Shown here: one piece after another, positions 1 to 6,005 of the stretch
Numbering within the stretch: the stretch's first letter is position 1
Layout: every line of letters starts with the position of its first letter
Notes under the pieces: generated by a model
What the model saw: only the letters and a program-made list of their open reading frames with translations
Databases searched by the model: none
Told to the model about the DNA's origin: nothing
Program-made: the position numbers and the translations under genes
From: an uncultured Clostridia bacterium
GTDB taxonomy: Bacteria > Bacillota > Clostridia > Christensenellales > Borkfalkiaceae
DNA length: 6,214 bases
Direction: 5' to 3'
Assembly (NCBI GenBank): GCA_947088135.1
Contig: CAMUFJ010000047.1
Span: 1-6,214, forward strand

Positions 1-11
1 GAGGCAATACG

Positions 12-404
12 ATGACAGATCCTATCGCAGATATGCTCACAAGAATCAGAAACGCACTTACCGTAAAGAAAGAAACGGTTGAGATCCCCGCTTCCAACAT
101 GAAGAGGGAGATCGCCCGCATTCTTCTTGCGGAGGGCTATGTGAAAAACGTGCAAGAAGTTGAGGACGGCTACAACGGGAAGCTCGTCGTCACGCTGAAA
201 TATACCGACGCTCATCAGTCGGTCATCAGCGGTTTGGAGCGCGTGTCCAAGCCCGGTCTTCGTTCGTACAGCGGTGCAAAGACGATGCCCAAGGTTCTCG
301 GCGGCTTCGGTATTGCAATCGTTTCCACGAACAAAGGAATTATGACGGATAAGCAGGCAAAGGCCCAGAACGTGGGCGGCGAAGTGCTCTGCTATATCTA
401 TTAA
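12..404 (+). CDS. rpsH: 30S ribosomal protein S8
   Basis: S8 is a primary binder of 16S rRNA (central domain, helix 21 region) that helps fold the platform of the small subunit. In E. coli it also represses the spc operon by binding its mRNA. The protein is 130 residues, normal for the family. It opens with the typical S8 start (TDPIADMLTRIRNA, residues 2-15). Its C-terminal half carries the RNA-binding signature GFGIAIVSTNKGIMTDKQA (98-116) followed by VGGEVLCYIY at the end. ATG 12 is chosen because it gives the exact family N-terminus; the GAGG at 1-4 is probably the right end of its ribosome binding site, cut by the window edge. rplF follows after 11 nt. Identification is by family sequence and operon order; I see nothing odd in it. 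Confidence 0.98.
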   Translation: MTDPIADMLTRIRNALTVKKETVEIPASNMKREIARILLAEGYVKNVQEVEDGYNGKLVVTLKYTDAHQSVISGLERVSKPGLRSYSGAKTMPKVLGGFGIAIVSTNKGIMTDKQAKAQNVGGEVLCYIY

Positions 405-415
405 GGAGGGTACGT

Positions 416-967
416 ATGTCGAGAATCGGTAAATTGAGTATCGCTATTCCCGCAGGCGTTACCGTCGAGTTCGCAAACAGCGTTGTTACCGTAAAGGGCG
501 CAAAGGGCGAATTGCAGCGCAAAATCGTATCCGGCGCCATCGACGTAACCAACGCGGACGGACACGTACACGTCGTCGCAAAAGACGAGAGCAAAGAAAC
601 CAACGCGCTCCACGGGTTGTACCGCGCTTTGATCGCGGATATGGTTAAGGGCGTTTCCGAGGGCTACACCAAGGCTTTGGAGGTAAAAGGCGTCGGCTGG
701 AAAGCGGCTATGCAGGGAAGCAAGCTCGTTCTCAACGTCGGCTTCTCCCATCCCGTGGAATTCGTTCAACCCGCAGGCATCAAAATCGAGTGCCCTTCGC
801 AGACGGAAGTCGTCGTATCGGGCATCGACAAGGTTTTGGTCGGACAAGTCGCGGCGGACCTCCGTGCGATTCGCGTGCCCGAGCCTTATCACGGATACGG
901 TATCCGTTACAAGGGCGAGCACATCGAGCACAAGGAAGGTAAGACTTCCGGTAAGGGCAAGAAGTAA
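416..967 (+). CDS. rplF: 50S ribosomal protein L6
   Basis: L6 binds 23S rRNA near the sarcin-ricin loop and the base of the L7/L12 stalk, close to the GTPase-associated centre. The 183-residue protein has the usual duplicated fold: an N-terminal half starting SRIGKLSIAIPAGV (2-15), and a C-terminal half with the conserved VKGVGWKAAMQG (90-101) and the RNA-contacting VPEPYHGYGIRYKGE (154-168). The lysine/glycine-rich tail EGKTSGKGKK is slightly longer than in many L6 proteins. The start is fixed by AAGGAGGG at 403-410, five bases before the ATG; that site overlaps the rpsH stop codon. This tight spacing fits translation as part of one polycistronic mRNA. Confidence 0.98.
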   Translation: MSRIGKLSIAIPAGVTVEFANSVVTVKGAKGELQRKIVSGAIDVTNADGHVHVVAKDESKETNALHGLYRALIADMVKGVSEGYTKALEVKGVGWKAAMQGSKLVLNVGFSHPVEFVQPAGIKIECPSQTEVVVSGIDKVLVGQVAADLRAIRVPEPYHGYGIRYKGEHIEHKEGKTSGKGKK

Positions 968-980
968 AGGAGGGTGAATT

Positions 981-1349
981 ATGATAAAGAAACAAGATAA
1001 AAATTCGCTCAGACAGCGCCGTCACGCCCGTGTGAGAAAGCAAGTTCACGGAACGGCGGAAACGCCCCGTTTGAACGTATATCGCAGTTTGAACCACATT
1101 TACGTGCAGGTGATCGACGACGTGAAAGGCGTCACGATCGCTTCCGCGTCCACAATGGAAAAGGCGATCAAAGAAGAAGTTGCAGGCAAGACCAAGACGG
1201 AGGCGGCAAAAGCCGTCGGCGTTAAGGCAGGCGAGCGCGCAAAGGAAAAGGGAGTGGAAGCGGTCGTGTTCGATCGCGGCGGCTACCTCTATACGGGGCG
1301 CGTGAAAGCGGTTGCGGACGGCGCACGCGACGCCGGACTCAAATTCTGA
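981..1349 (+). CDS. rplR: 50S ribosomal protein L18
   Basis: L18 binds 5S rRNA and, with L5, anchors it in the central protuberance of the large subunit. The 122-residue length is typical. The N-terminal 25 residues are highly basic (KNSLRQRRHARVRKQVHG), the flexible 5S-binding tail. The body has LNVYRSLNHIYVQVIDD (31-47), and the protein ends with the family signature VVFDRGGYLYTGRVKAVADGARDAGLKF (split here: VVFDRGGYLYTGRVKA at 95-110, then VADGARDAGLKF). The start is set by AAGGAGGG at 967-974, which overlaps the end of the rplF stop codon. The gap to rpsE is 13 nt. Nothing unusual is visible. Confidence 0.98.
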   Translation: MIKKQDKNSLRQRRHARVRKQVHGTAETPRLNVYRSLNHIYVQVIDDVKGVTIASASTMEKAIKEEVAGKTKTEAAKAVGVKAGERAKEKGVEAVVFDRGGYLYTGRVKAVADGARDAGLKF

Positions 1350-1362
1350 TAGGAGATAAGAG

Positions 1363-1881
1363 ATGGCAAGAGAAAACAGACCTCAGAGAAGGCAAGAAGA
1401 AAACGACGGCCTCATCAAAAAGACTATCGGTATCAACCGCGTCAGCAAAACGGTGAAGGGCGGTAAGAATATGCGCTTTGCGGCGCTCGTCGTCGTAGGC
1501 GACGGCAACGGCAAGGTCGGCTACGGTCAGGGCAAGTCTAAGGAAGTGCCCGAGGCGATCGAGAAGGCTACGCAGGCGGCAAAGAAGAACATGATCACCG
1601 TTCCCATCGTCAATACGACGATCCCCCACGAGGTGCTCGGAAAATTCGGCAAGGGCGCAGTGCTTATGCTTCCCGCCGAAGTCGGTACCGGCGTTATCGC
1701 GGGCGGTCCCGTCCGTGCCGTCATGGAAGCGGCGGGCGTCAAGAATATCAGAACCAAATCTCACGGCACGCAGAATGCGGGCAACTGCATTAAAGCGACG
1801 ATCGCGGGGCTTTCCGAGCTGAAAACGGTTGAGGAAGTCGCTGCTCTTCGCGGAAAGTCCGTGGAAGAAATCGTAGGCTGA
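1363..1881 (+). CDS. rpsE: 30S ribosomal protein S5
   Basis: S5 sits on the solvent side of the small subunit near the decoding site and the mRNA entry path, and affects translational accuracy. The 172-residue protein has the N-terminal double-stranded-RNA-binding-like domain with the conserved loop NRVSKTVKGGKNMRFAALVV (25-44), the region where spectinomycin-resistance changes map in other bacteria; here it looks wild type. VVGDGNGKVGYGQGKSKEVPEAI follows (43-65). The C-terminal domain has VGTGVIAGGPVRAVMEAAG (107-125) and ends RGKSVEEIVG. The stretch TKSHGTQNAGN (131-141) departs from the TKSLGSxNPxN usual there. AGGAGA at 1351-1356 serves the ATG. Confidence 0.98.
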   Translation: MARENRPQRRQEENDGLIKKTIGINRVSKTVKGGKNMRFAALVVVGDGNGKVGYGQGKSKEVPEAIEKATQAAKKNMITVPIVNTTIPHEVLGKFGKGAVLMLPAEVGTGVIAGGPVRAVMEAAGVKNIRTKSHGTQNAGNCIKATIAGLSELKTVEEVAALRGKSVEEIVG

Positions 1882-1891
1882 GGAGGACGGT

Positions 1892-2065
1892 ATGGTTAAA
1901 GTTACGCTTGTAAAGAGCACGATCGGCGAAATTCAATCGGTGAAAGATACGGTTGCGGCGCTCGGGCTGAAAAAAATCCGTTCGACAAAGACGTTTGAGG
2001 ATTCTCCCTGCTTGCAGGGTCAACTCAAAAAGGTTGCGCACCTCGTCAAGGTCGAGAACGTTTAA
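1892..2065 (+). CDS. rpmD: 50S ribosomal protein L30
   Basis: This small gene encodes a 57-residue protein, the normal size of bacterial L30, a large-subunit protein on the solvent side that binds 23S rRNA. I translated it by hand. It starts MVKVTLVKSTIGEIQSVKDT, continues VAALGLKKIRSTKTFEDSP (21-39), and ends LKKVAHLVKVENV. The pattern K-S-x-I-G in strand 1, the central L-G-L-x-K-I/L and the closing hydrophobic V-x-H-L-V-x-V-E are diagnostic of the family. AGGAGG at 1881-1886 overlaps the rpsE stop codon and lies five bases before the ATG. rplO follows after 10 nt. The gene is present in Bacillota and many others but absent from some lineages, so its presence mildly narrows the host. Confidence 0.96.
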   Translation: MVKVTLVKSTIGEIQSVKDTVAALGLKKIRSTKTFEDSPCLQGQLKKVAHLVKVENV

Positions 2066-2075
2066 GGAGATTGGC

Positions 2076-2525
2076 ATGAGAGTAGATACGTTGGCTCCCG
2101 CAGAGGGGGCAAGAACCTCCGCAAAGCGTCTTGGGCGCGGAATCGGTTCCGGGCTCGGCAAAACGAGCGGTAAGGGTCATAAAGGTCAGTGGGCGCGTTC
2201 GGGCGGCGGTGTAAGACCGGGCTTCGAGGGCGGACAGATGCCGCTTGCGAGAAGAATCCCCAAACGCGGTTTCAACAATCGTTTCCGCAAGGAGTACGTG
2301 GTTGTCAACCTTTCCGATTTGGCGTCCCTTCCCGCCGGCACCGTTGTAGATTACGGTTTCGTATCCGAGAACGGGCTTGCGAAGGAAGTAAAAAACAACG
2401 TCGGGCTGAAAGTGCTCGGAAACGGCGAGCTTAAAGTAAAGCTTACCGTAAAGGCGGCTAAATTCTCCGCATCCGCTAAGGAAGCGATCGAAAAGGCAGG
2501 CGGTACGGCGGAAGTCGTTGAATAA
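2076..2525 (+). CDS. rplO: 50S ribosomal protein L15
   Basis: L15 is a late-assembly large-subunit protein whose long basic extension threads into 23S rRNA. From ATG 2076 the protein is 149 residues, typical. It begins MRVDTLAPAEGARTSAKRLG and then has the glycine-rich rRNA-binding arm: RGIGSGLGKTSGKGHKGQWA (21-40), RSGGGVRPGFEGGQMPLARR (41-60) and IPKRGFNNRF (61-70). The globular C-terminal domain starts near VVVNLSDLASLPAGTV (75-90) and ends with KAKF/EAIEKAGGTAEVVE-like sequence. The reading frame is open upstream to 1995, but that extension overlaps rpmD and lacks family similarity; AAGGAGA at 2064-2070, five bases before ATG 2076, decides the start. Confidence 0.97.
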   Translation: MRVDTLAPAEGARTSAKRLGRGIGSGLGKTSGKGHKGQWARSGGGVRPGFEGGQMPLARRIPKRGFNNRFRKEYVVVNLSDLASLPAGTVVDYGFVSENGLAKEVKNNVGLKVLGNGELKVKLTVKAAKFSASAKEAIEKAGGTAEVVE

Positions 2526-2558
2526 CGGCTGCCGCGCTTACCGAAAAGGAGTCACGCT

Positions 2559-3860
2559 ATGTTAGAAACGTTGAAAAACGCTTTTCGGAATAAAGAAATC
2601 AGAAAGAAGATTTTCATGACCGTTCTGCTTCTAATCGTTTTTCGGTTGGGGTGCTATATCCCCGTGCCGGGGCTCGATAGAACGCTGTTCAGCGACGCGA
2701 TCACGGATAACGACTTCTTAAACCTGATGAGCGGTATTACGGGAAGCGCGCTTCAAAACGGAACGCTCTTTGCGCTCGGTATCGGACCGTACATTAACGC
2801 GTCCATTATTATCCAGCTCCTCACCGTGGGAATTCCCGCGTTGGAACGGCTTTCTAAGCAGGGCGAAGAGGGCAGAAAGAAAATCACCAACATCACGCGC
2901 TTCGTTACGATCGTTCTTGCCGTCATTCAGTCGGTCGGGATCATCGTGCTCTTCGGCAACAACGAGGGGGCGATCCGCTCCGACTTGTTCTTCGGACATA
3001 CTTGGCTTGCGGGAATTTATATGACGATTGTTTACACGGCGGGGTCCTGCCTCGTCATGTGGATCGGCGAGCGCATCACCGATTACGGTGTGGGCAACGG
3101 CATTTCGCTCATCATCTTCGTGGGTATCCTCTCCACGGCGGGCACCACCATTCTCAATAAGATCATCGATATGGGAACGGGTACGCTTGCCGTCGGCGAC
3201 GGACTCTTGGAGCTTGGGTTGTTCGTGCTCATCACGGTCGTGCTGTTCTTCTTCATCGTATTCGTCGATTTGGCGGAACGTAAGATCCCCGTAAACTATG
3301 CAAAGCAGGTGCGCGGAACGAAAATGTACGGCGGTCAGTCCTCCGTCATTCCCATGAAGATCACGGGAAGCGGGGTCATGCCCCTCATCTTCTCGTTTGC
3401 GATCATTTCTTTGCCCTCCATGATCATGAGCCTTGTGCCCGCATGGAGCTCGGGCTTGGAATGGTGGTCCACGCATTTCAGCAACGGTACTCCTTGGTAT
3501 ATCATCGTACTTTGCGTGCTCATCTTCGTTTTCTCGTTCTTCTATGCACAGATTCAGTTCAATCCGGAAGACGTGAGCAAGAGCATTCAGCAAAACGGCG
3601 GTTTCATTCAAGGTATCCGTCCCGGAAAGCCCACCGCGCAGTATCTCAATAAGATTAACAAGCGCATTACGCTTTTTGGCGCGATCTTCTTAACGTTTAT
3701 CGCGTTCGTTCCGTCCATTGCGTTCAGCTGGGCGAGCTTCGATCTCGTAAACGTATTCTCTACGACCGGTATCCTCATTGTCGTATCCGTAGCTTTGGAG
3801 TTCGACAAGCAGTTGCAGTCGCAGATCATGATGAAGAATTACAAAGGGTTCTTAAAGTAA
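2559..3860 (+). CDS. secY: Protein translocase channel subunit SecY
   Basis: SecY is the pore of the SecYEG translocon in the cytoplasmic membrane; with SecA or the ribosome it moves preproteins out of or into the membrane. The 433-residue length and about ten hydrophobic segments fit the family. Recognisable parts are the first membrane helix followed by CYIPVPGLD (32-40), the plug region near DFLNLMSGITGSALQNGTLF (52-71), ALGIGPYINASIIIQLL (72-88), the signature DYGVGNGISLIIFVGI (175-190), the cytoplasmic loop with NYAKQVRGTKMYGGQSSVIP (246-265), and FNPEDVSKSIQQNGGFIQGIRPG (split: FNPEDVSKSIQQNG 334-347, GFIQGIRPG 348-356). The C-terminus MMKNYKGFLK matches the usual K/R-x-Y-x-G-F-I/L-K ending. 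AAGGAG at 2546-2551 sets the start. The last seven codons or so form part of an inverted-repeat arm, described separately. Confidence 0.98.
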   Translation: MLETLKNAFRNKEIRKKIFMTVLLLIVFRLGCYIPVPGLDRTLFSDAITDNDFLNLMSGITGSALQNGTLFALGIGPYINASIIIQLLTVGIPALERLSKQGEEGRKKITNITRFVTIVLAVIQSVGIIVLFGNNEGAIRSDLFFGHTWLAGIYMTIVYTAGSCLVMWIGERITDYGVGNGISLIIFVGILSTAGTTILNKIIDMGTGTLAVGDGLLELGLFVLITVVLFFFIVFVDLAERKIPVNYAKQVRGTKMYGGQSSVIPMKITGSGVMPLIFSFAIISLPSMIMSLVPAWSSGLEWWSTHFSNGTPWYIIVLCVLIFVFSFFYAQIQFNPEDVSKSIQQNGGFIQGIRPGKPTAQYLNKINKRITLFGAIFLTFIAFVPSIAFSWASFDLVNVFSTTGILIVVSVALEFDKQLQSQIMMKNYKGFLK

Positions 3861-3988
3861 GCTCATCTCGAAATACTGCGTTGCACTTGCGTTTCCCCTC
3901 GGTCACGTACGTTTGTGTACGCTCCCGTCGGGAAAGCCGCGTGCGCCTTGTCTTTCGAGCGATCTTATTTAAGAACTTCGCTTTGTAA
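3839..3988. repeat. Long imperfect inverted repeat spanning the secY end and spacer
   Basis: The stretch can fold on itself with a centre near 3913. Paired blocks from outside to inside are TTACAAAG 3839-3846 with CTTTGTAA 3981-3988, GTTCTTAAA 3848-3856 with TTTAAGAAC 3968-3976, TAAG 3858-3861 with CTTA 3964-3967, CTCGAAA 3867-3873 with TTTCGAG 3953-3959, GCAC 3883-3886 with GTGC 3941-3944, TTTCCC 3892-3897 with GGGAAA 3930-3935, CGG 3900-3902 with CCG 3925-3927, and CGTAC 3906-3910 with GTACG 3917-3921. The left arm includes the final codons of secY. No run of T follows, so a simple intrinsic terminator is not supported. It may be a mobile-type palindromic repeat or an mRNA hairpin between secY and adk; the function is unknown. 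Confidence 0.75.
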
Positions 3989-4004
3989 GAACTTGTTTGT
4001 CCAC

Positions 4005-4055
4005 GTCATTCTGAACCCCTTTACGGGGTGAAGAATCCCATCAAACGAAGTCCGA
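4005..4055. repeat. Short structured repeat core, copy in the secY-adk spacer
   Basis: This 51-nt copy reads GTCATTCTGA, then a variable stem, then GAAGAATCCCATCAAACG and AAGTCCGA. The same core recurs at 5857-5900 and 6085-6128 downstream of infA. The middle folds as TTCT-GA-ACCCC-loop-GGGGT-GA-AGAA, with the two GA steps facing each other as a tandem G·A mismatch. It resembles a family of TCATTCTGAGC...GAAGAATC repeats that I recall as scattered in many bacterial genomes; that comparison is from memory and not searched. Confidence 0.75.
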
Positions 4056-4083
4056 TAAAGAATAATCAAAAGGGGAATTCCGC

Positions 4084-4719
4084 ATGAATTTGATTTTACT
4101 GGGTGCGCCCGGCGCAGGCAAGGGCACGCAAGCAACCAAAATCGCCGACCGCTACGGTCTTGTGCATATTTCTACGGGCGACATTTTCCGCGCGAACATC
4201 AAGAACGGAACGAAGATCGGTCTGCTTGCCAAATCGTACACCGATAAAGGCGAGCTTGTCCCCGACGAAGTGACCTGCGAGATCGTGCGCGACCGTCTTA
4301 CCTGGGAGGACTGCAAAAAGGGTTATCTGCTCGACGGATTCCCCCGCAACCTCTATCAGGCAAGCGAGCTCGATAAATTCGCGCACATCGACGGCGTGGT
4401 CAACATCAACATCGATTTCAAGCTTCTCATGGACCGCCTTTGCGGACGGAGAGTCTGCAAGGAATGCGGAGAGAGCTACCACGTTTCCACGCTGAACGGC
4501 GCGACGGTTTGCTCCCGTTGCGGCGGAGAGCTCTACCAGCGCAAGGACGACAATCCCGAAACGGTGGGAAGCCGTTTGAAAGTTTATACCGAGCAAACGG
4601 CGCCCCTCATCGATTATTACACCCAAAAGGGCATTATCCTCAACTTTACAGGTTCCGAGGCTCCCGCCGAGGTGCTGTTCGAGGAAATCAAGTCCGAGCT
4701 CGATAAGCTCTGCAAGTAG
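4084..4719 (+). CDS. adk: Adenylate kinase, zinc-binding LID type
   Basis: Cytoplasmic enzyme that interconverts ATP + AMP and 2 ADP, keeping adenylate energy charge balanced. The 211-residue protein has the Walker A loop GAPGAGKGT (7-15), the AMP-binding STGDIFRANI (30-39) with its arginine, the signature LLDGFPRNLYQ (82-92) with Arg88, and GRR (121-123) at the start of the LID. The LID carries C125-x2-C128 and C143-x2-C146, a complete four-cysteine zinc site typical of Gram-positive adenylate kinases, then ELYQRKDDNPETVGSRL (149-165) with catalytic-region Asp and Arg residues. AAGGGG at 4070-4075 lies eight bases before the ATG. Unlike the other genes it sits 223 nt from its upstream neighbour, so it may use a separate promoter, though I could not identify one. 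Only 2 nt separate it from map. Confidence 0.97.
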   Translation: MNLILLGAPGAGKGTQATKIADRYGLVHISTGDIFRANIKNGTKIGLLAKSYTDKGELVPDEVTCEIVRDRLTWEDCKKGYLLDGFPRNLYQASELDKFAHIDGVVNINIDFKLLMDRLCGRRVCKECGESYHVSTLNGATVCSRCGGELYQRKDDNPETVGSRLKVYTEQTAPLIDYYTQKGIILNFTGSEAPAEVLFEEIKSELDKLCK

Positions 4720-4721
4720 TT

Positions 4722-5465
4722 ATGATTTTTGCGAAAACGGAGCAGGAAATAGAGCTCTTGCGCGAGCCGTGCAGAATCGTGCGCGACTGTTTGAACTTCG
4801 TTGGCGACCGCATCCGTGCGGGAATGACGACGAAGGAAGTGGATGAGCTCGTCTACAATTTCATAACGGCGAGCGGCGCCGAGCCGAGCTGTCTTGGTTA
4901 TTGCGGTTATCCCGCTTCCGCGTGCGTTTCCGTTAACGAGGTCGTTGTACACGGCATTCCGTCCGATTTGGTCATCGAGGAAGGGGATATCGTCAGCGTC
5001 GATTTGTGCGCTTACAAAAACGGCTTTCACGGCGACGGCGCGAGAACGTTCTGCATCGGCGAAGTATCCGAAGAGAAGAAAAAGCTCGTCCGCGTTACGG
5101 AAGAGTGCTTCTACAAAGGAATCGAAGGCTTAAAGGCGGGCACTCCGCTTTATGATATCGGTTTCCGTGTCCAGCAACATGCGGAAGCAAACGGTTTTTC
5201 CGTCGTGCGGGCATATACGGGACACGGGATCGGCAGAGAAATGCACGAAGATCCGAGCGTTCCAAACTTCGGGCGCAAGGGCACGGGCGTACGGCTTGCC
5301 GAGAATACCGTCATCTGCGTAGAGCCGATGATTGCTGCGGGCGGTTTCCGCGTGAAGGTATTGCCGGACGGATGGACGGCTGTCACCTCGGACGGGAAAT
5401 GTGCCGCGCATTATGAGAACACCCTTGTCGTCCGCAAGGACGGCGTGGAAATACTCACCTTATAA
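4722..5465 (+). CDS. map: Type I methionine aminopeptidase
   Basis: Removes the initiator methionine from new proteins after deformylation when the second residue is small. The 247-residue length is that of the short class Ia enzymes without an N-terminal extension. All five metal ligands are present: Asp94 (in VSVDLCAY), Asp105 (in GFHGDGART), His168 (in YTGHGIGREMHEDP), Glu201 (in ICVEPMIAAGG) and Glu232 (in AHYENTLVV). His78 in VVHGIP and His175 match conserved substrate-site histidines. ATG 4722 follows the adk stop codon by two bases and gives the normal N-terminal length (MIFAKTEQEIELLREPCRIV). No clear Shine-Dalgarno sequence precedes it, so initiation probably depends on ribosomes finishing adk. 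The link with infA and ribosomal genes is standard for this operon. Confidence 0.97.
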   Translation: MIFAKTEQEIELLREPCRIVRDCLNFVGDRIRAGMTTKEVDELVYNFITASGAEPSCLGYCGYPASACVSVNEVVVHGIPSDLVIEEGDIVSVDLCAYKNGFHGDGARTFCIGEVSEEKKKLVRVTEECFYKGIEGLKAGTPLYDIGFRVQQHAEANGFSVVRAYTGHGIGREMHEDPSVPNFGRKGTGVRLAENTVICVEPMIAAGGFRVKVLPDGWTAVTSDGKCAAHYENTLVVRKDGVEILTL

Positions 5466-5483
5466 GGAAATTGTGGAGGAGAT

Positions 5484-5705
5484 ATGTCCAAAGACGACGT
5501 AATCGAAGCGGAAGGCAAAGTAATAGAAGCTCTTCCGAATGCAACGTTTAAAGTGAAGCTTTCCAACGGGCACGTCATTACCGCGTACATTTCGGGAAAG
5601 CTGAGAATGAACTATATCCGCATCATCGAAGGCGATTCGGTAAAGTTGGAAATGAGCCCTTACGATTTAAGCAAGGGCAGGATCACTTGGCGCAGTAAGT
5701 CGTAA
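5484..5705 (+). CDS. infA: Translation initiation factor IF-1
   Basis: IF-1 binds the A site of the 30S subunit and works with IF-2 and IF-3 in start-codon selection. The 73-residue protein is a single OB-fold. It opens MSKDDVIEAEGKVIEALPNA, then TFKVKLSNGHVITAYISGKL (21-40), RMNYIRIIEGDSVKLEMSPY (41-60) and DLSKGRITWRSKS, matching the conserved GK-x-RM-x-YIRI-x2-GD and SPYDL-x-KGRI motifs. GGAGGA at 5475-5480 gives a strong ribosome binding site. The gene follows map by 18 nt without the small KOW-domain gene found between map and infA in Bacillus. The next expected gene, rpmJ, does not follow; a structured repeat array begins within ten bases of the stop codon. Confidence 0.97.
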   Translation: MSKDDVIEAEGKVIEALPNATFKVKLSNGHVITAYISGKLRMNYIRIIEGDSVKLEMSPYDLSKGRITWRSKS

Positions 5706-5711
5706 GAATTT

Positions 5712-5777
5712 CCGCAAGGAAGGTTGCCTTCCGCAGCGGGACACAATTTGCGCAACACTTTGCGCTTACTGACGATC
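5712..5777. repeat. Diverged partial repeat unit with two hairpins
   Basis: The first hairpin is CCGC 5712-5715 with GCGG 5736-5739, and inside it GGAAGG 5718-5723 with CCTTCC 5727-5732 around a TTG loop. The second is GCGCAA 5750-5755 with TTGCGC 5760-5765. Both sit where hairpins lie 228 nt downstream in the next unit, and CAATTTGC (5744-5751) is identical to 5972-5979, yet the stem sequences are different. It therefore looks like an older, diverged end of a repeat unit abutting infA. The alignment was done by hand. Confidence 0.6.
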
Positions 5778-6005
5778 GATAGACGGAGCTGAGTGCTCCG
5801 CCGAATCAGAGAAACTAACAAAGAGATTAGCTCACAGCTTTTTTCGCTTCCTTTCCGTCATTCTGAGCGTTAGCGAAGAATCCCGTTAAACGAAGTCCGA
5901 CGCGAAAAAAGTGTGAACCTAAGTTACAATTACTTGCGCGAAGCAAAACCGCGCTTTTGCGGTAGCGCCCTCAATTTGCCGCATACCTGCGGCTGAATGA
6001 CCGAA
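5778..6005. repeat. Complete 228-nt repeat unit
   Basis: In order the unit holds a small hairpin (CGGAGC 5784-5789 with GCTCCG 5795-5800), an unstructured-looking linker (5801-5830), a large inverted repeat with the TCATTCTGA core (5833-5915), a linker, a two-part hairpin (GCGC 5936-5939 with 5965-5968; GCAAAA 5943-5948 with TTTTGC 5955-5960), and a hairpin GCCGCA 5978-5983 with TGCGGC 5988-5993. The start phase was placed at GATAGACGGAG for convenience. Confidence 0.85.
5833..5915. repeat. Small inverted-repeat element with structured core, copy 1
   Basis: A perfect 10-bp arm, CTTTTTTCGC 5838-5847 with GCGAAAAAAG 5902-5911, is extended outward by CACA 5833-5836 with TGTG 5912-5915 past one bulged base. 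It encloses the core GTCATTCTGA (5857-5866), GCGTTAGC and GAAGAATCCCGTTAAACG, AAGTCCGA. The core centre folds as TTCT-GA-GC-GTTA-GC-GA-AGAA. Size and arms are like a small non-coding palindromic element. No target-site duplication could be recognised. Confidence 0.75.

Noticed and set aside
1995..2075. N-terminal extension of L15
   Set aside because: It overlaps rpmD in another frame. The ribosome binding site at 2064-2070 and the family N-terminus both support ATG 2076.
2718..3611. Long antisense open frame (297 codons) opposite secY
   Set aside because: Its composition is rich in Arg, Asp, Glu and His, as expected for the complement of a hydrophobic membrane-protein gene. It has no recognisable domain, and the + strand is certainly secY.
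3971..3994. Direct repeat AAGAACTT at 3971-3978 and 3987-3994 as an operator
   Set aside because: The first copy is largely explained by the inverted-repeat arm matching the secY end. Two 8-bp copies alone do not support a regulator site.
3990..4080. Promoter for adk (TTGTTT as -35, or AATAAT as -10)
   Set aside because: No pair of boxes with good matches and 16-18 nt spacing could be found. TTGTTT near 3993 has only CATTCT, part of the repeat core, downstream, and AATAAT at 4061 lacks a -35.
5466..5483. KOW-domain ribosomal-like gene between map and infA, as in Bacillus
   Set aside because: The gap is 18 nt and holds only the infA ribosome binding site.
5712..5739. Intrinsic terminator right after infA
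   Set aside because: The stem is good, but it is followed by GGACACAATTTG rather than a run of T. I list it only as a hairpin.
5829..5844. AGCT-CAC-AGCT stem followed by six T as a terminator
   Set aside because: The stem is only 4 bp, is broken in the second copy (CACGCC), and the T-run is better explained as an arm of the larger inverted repeat.
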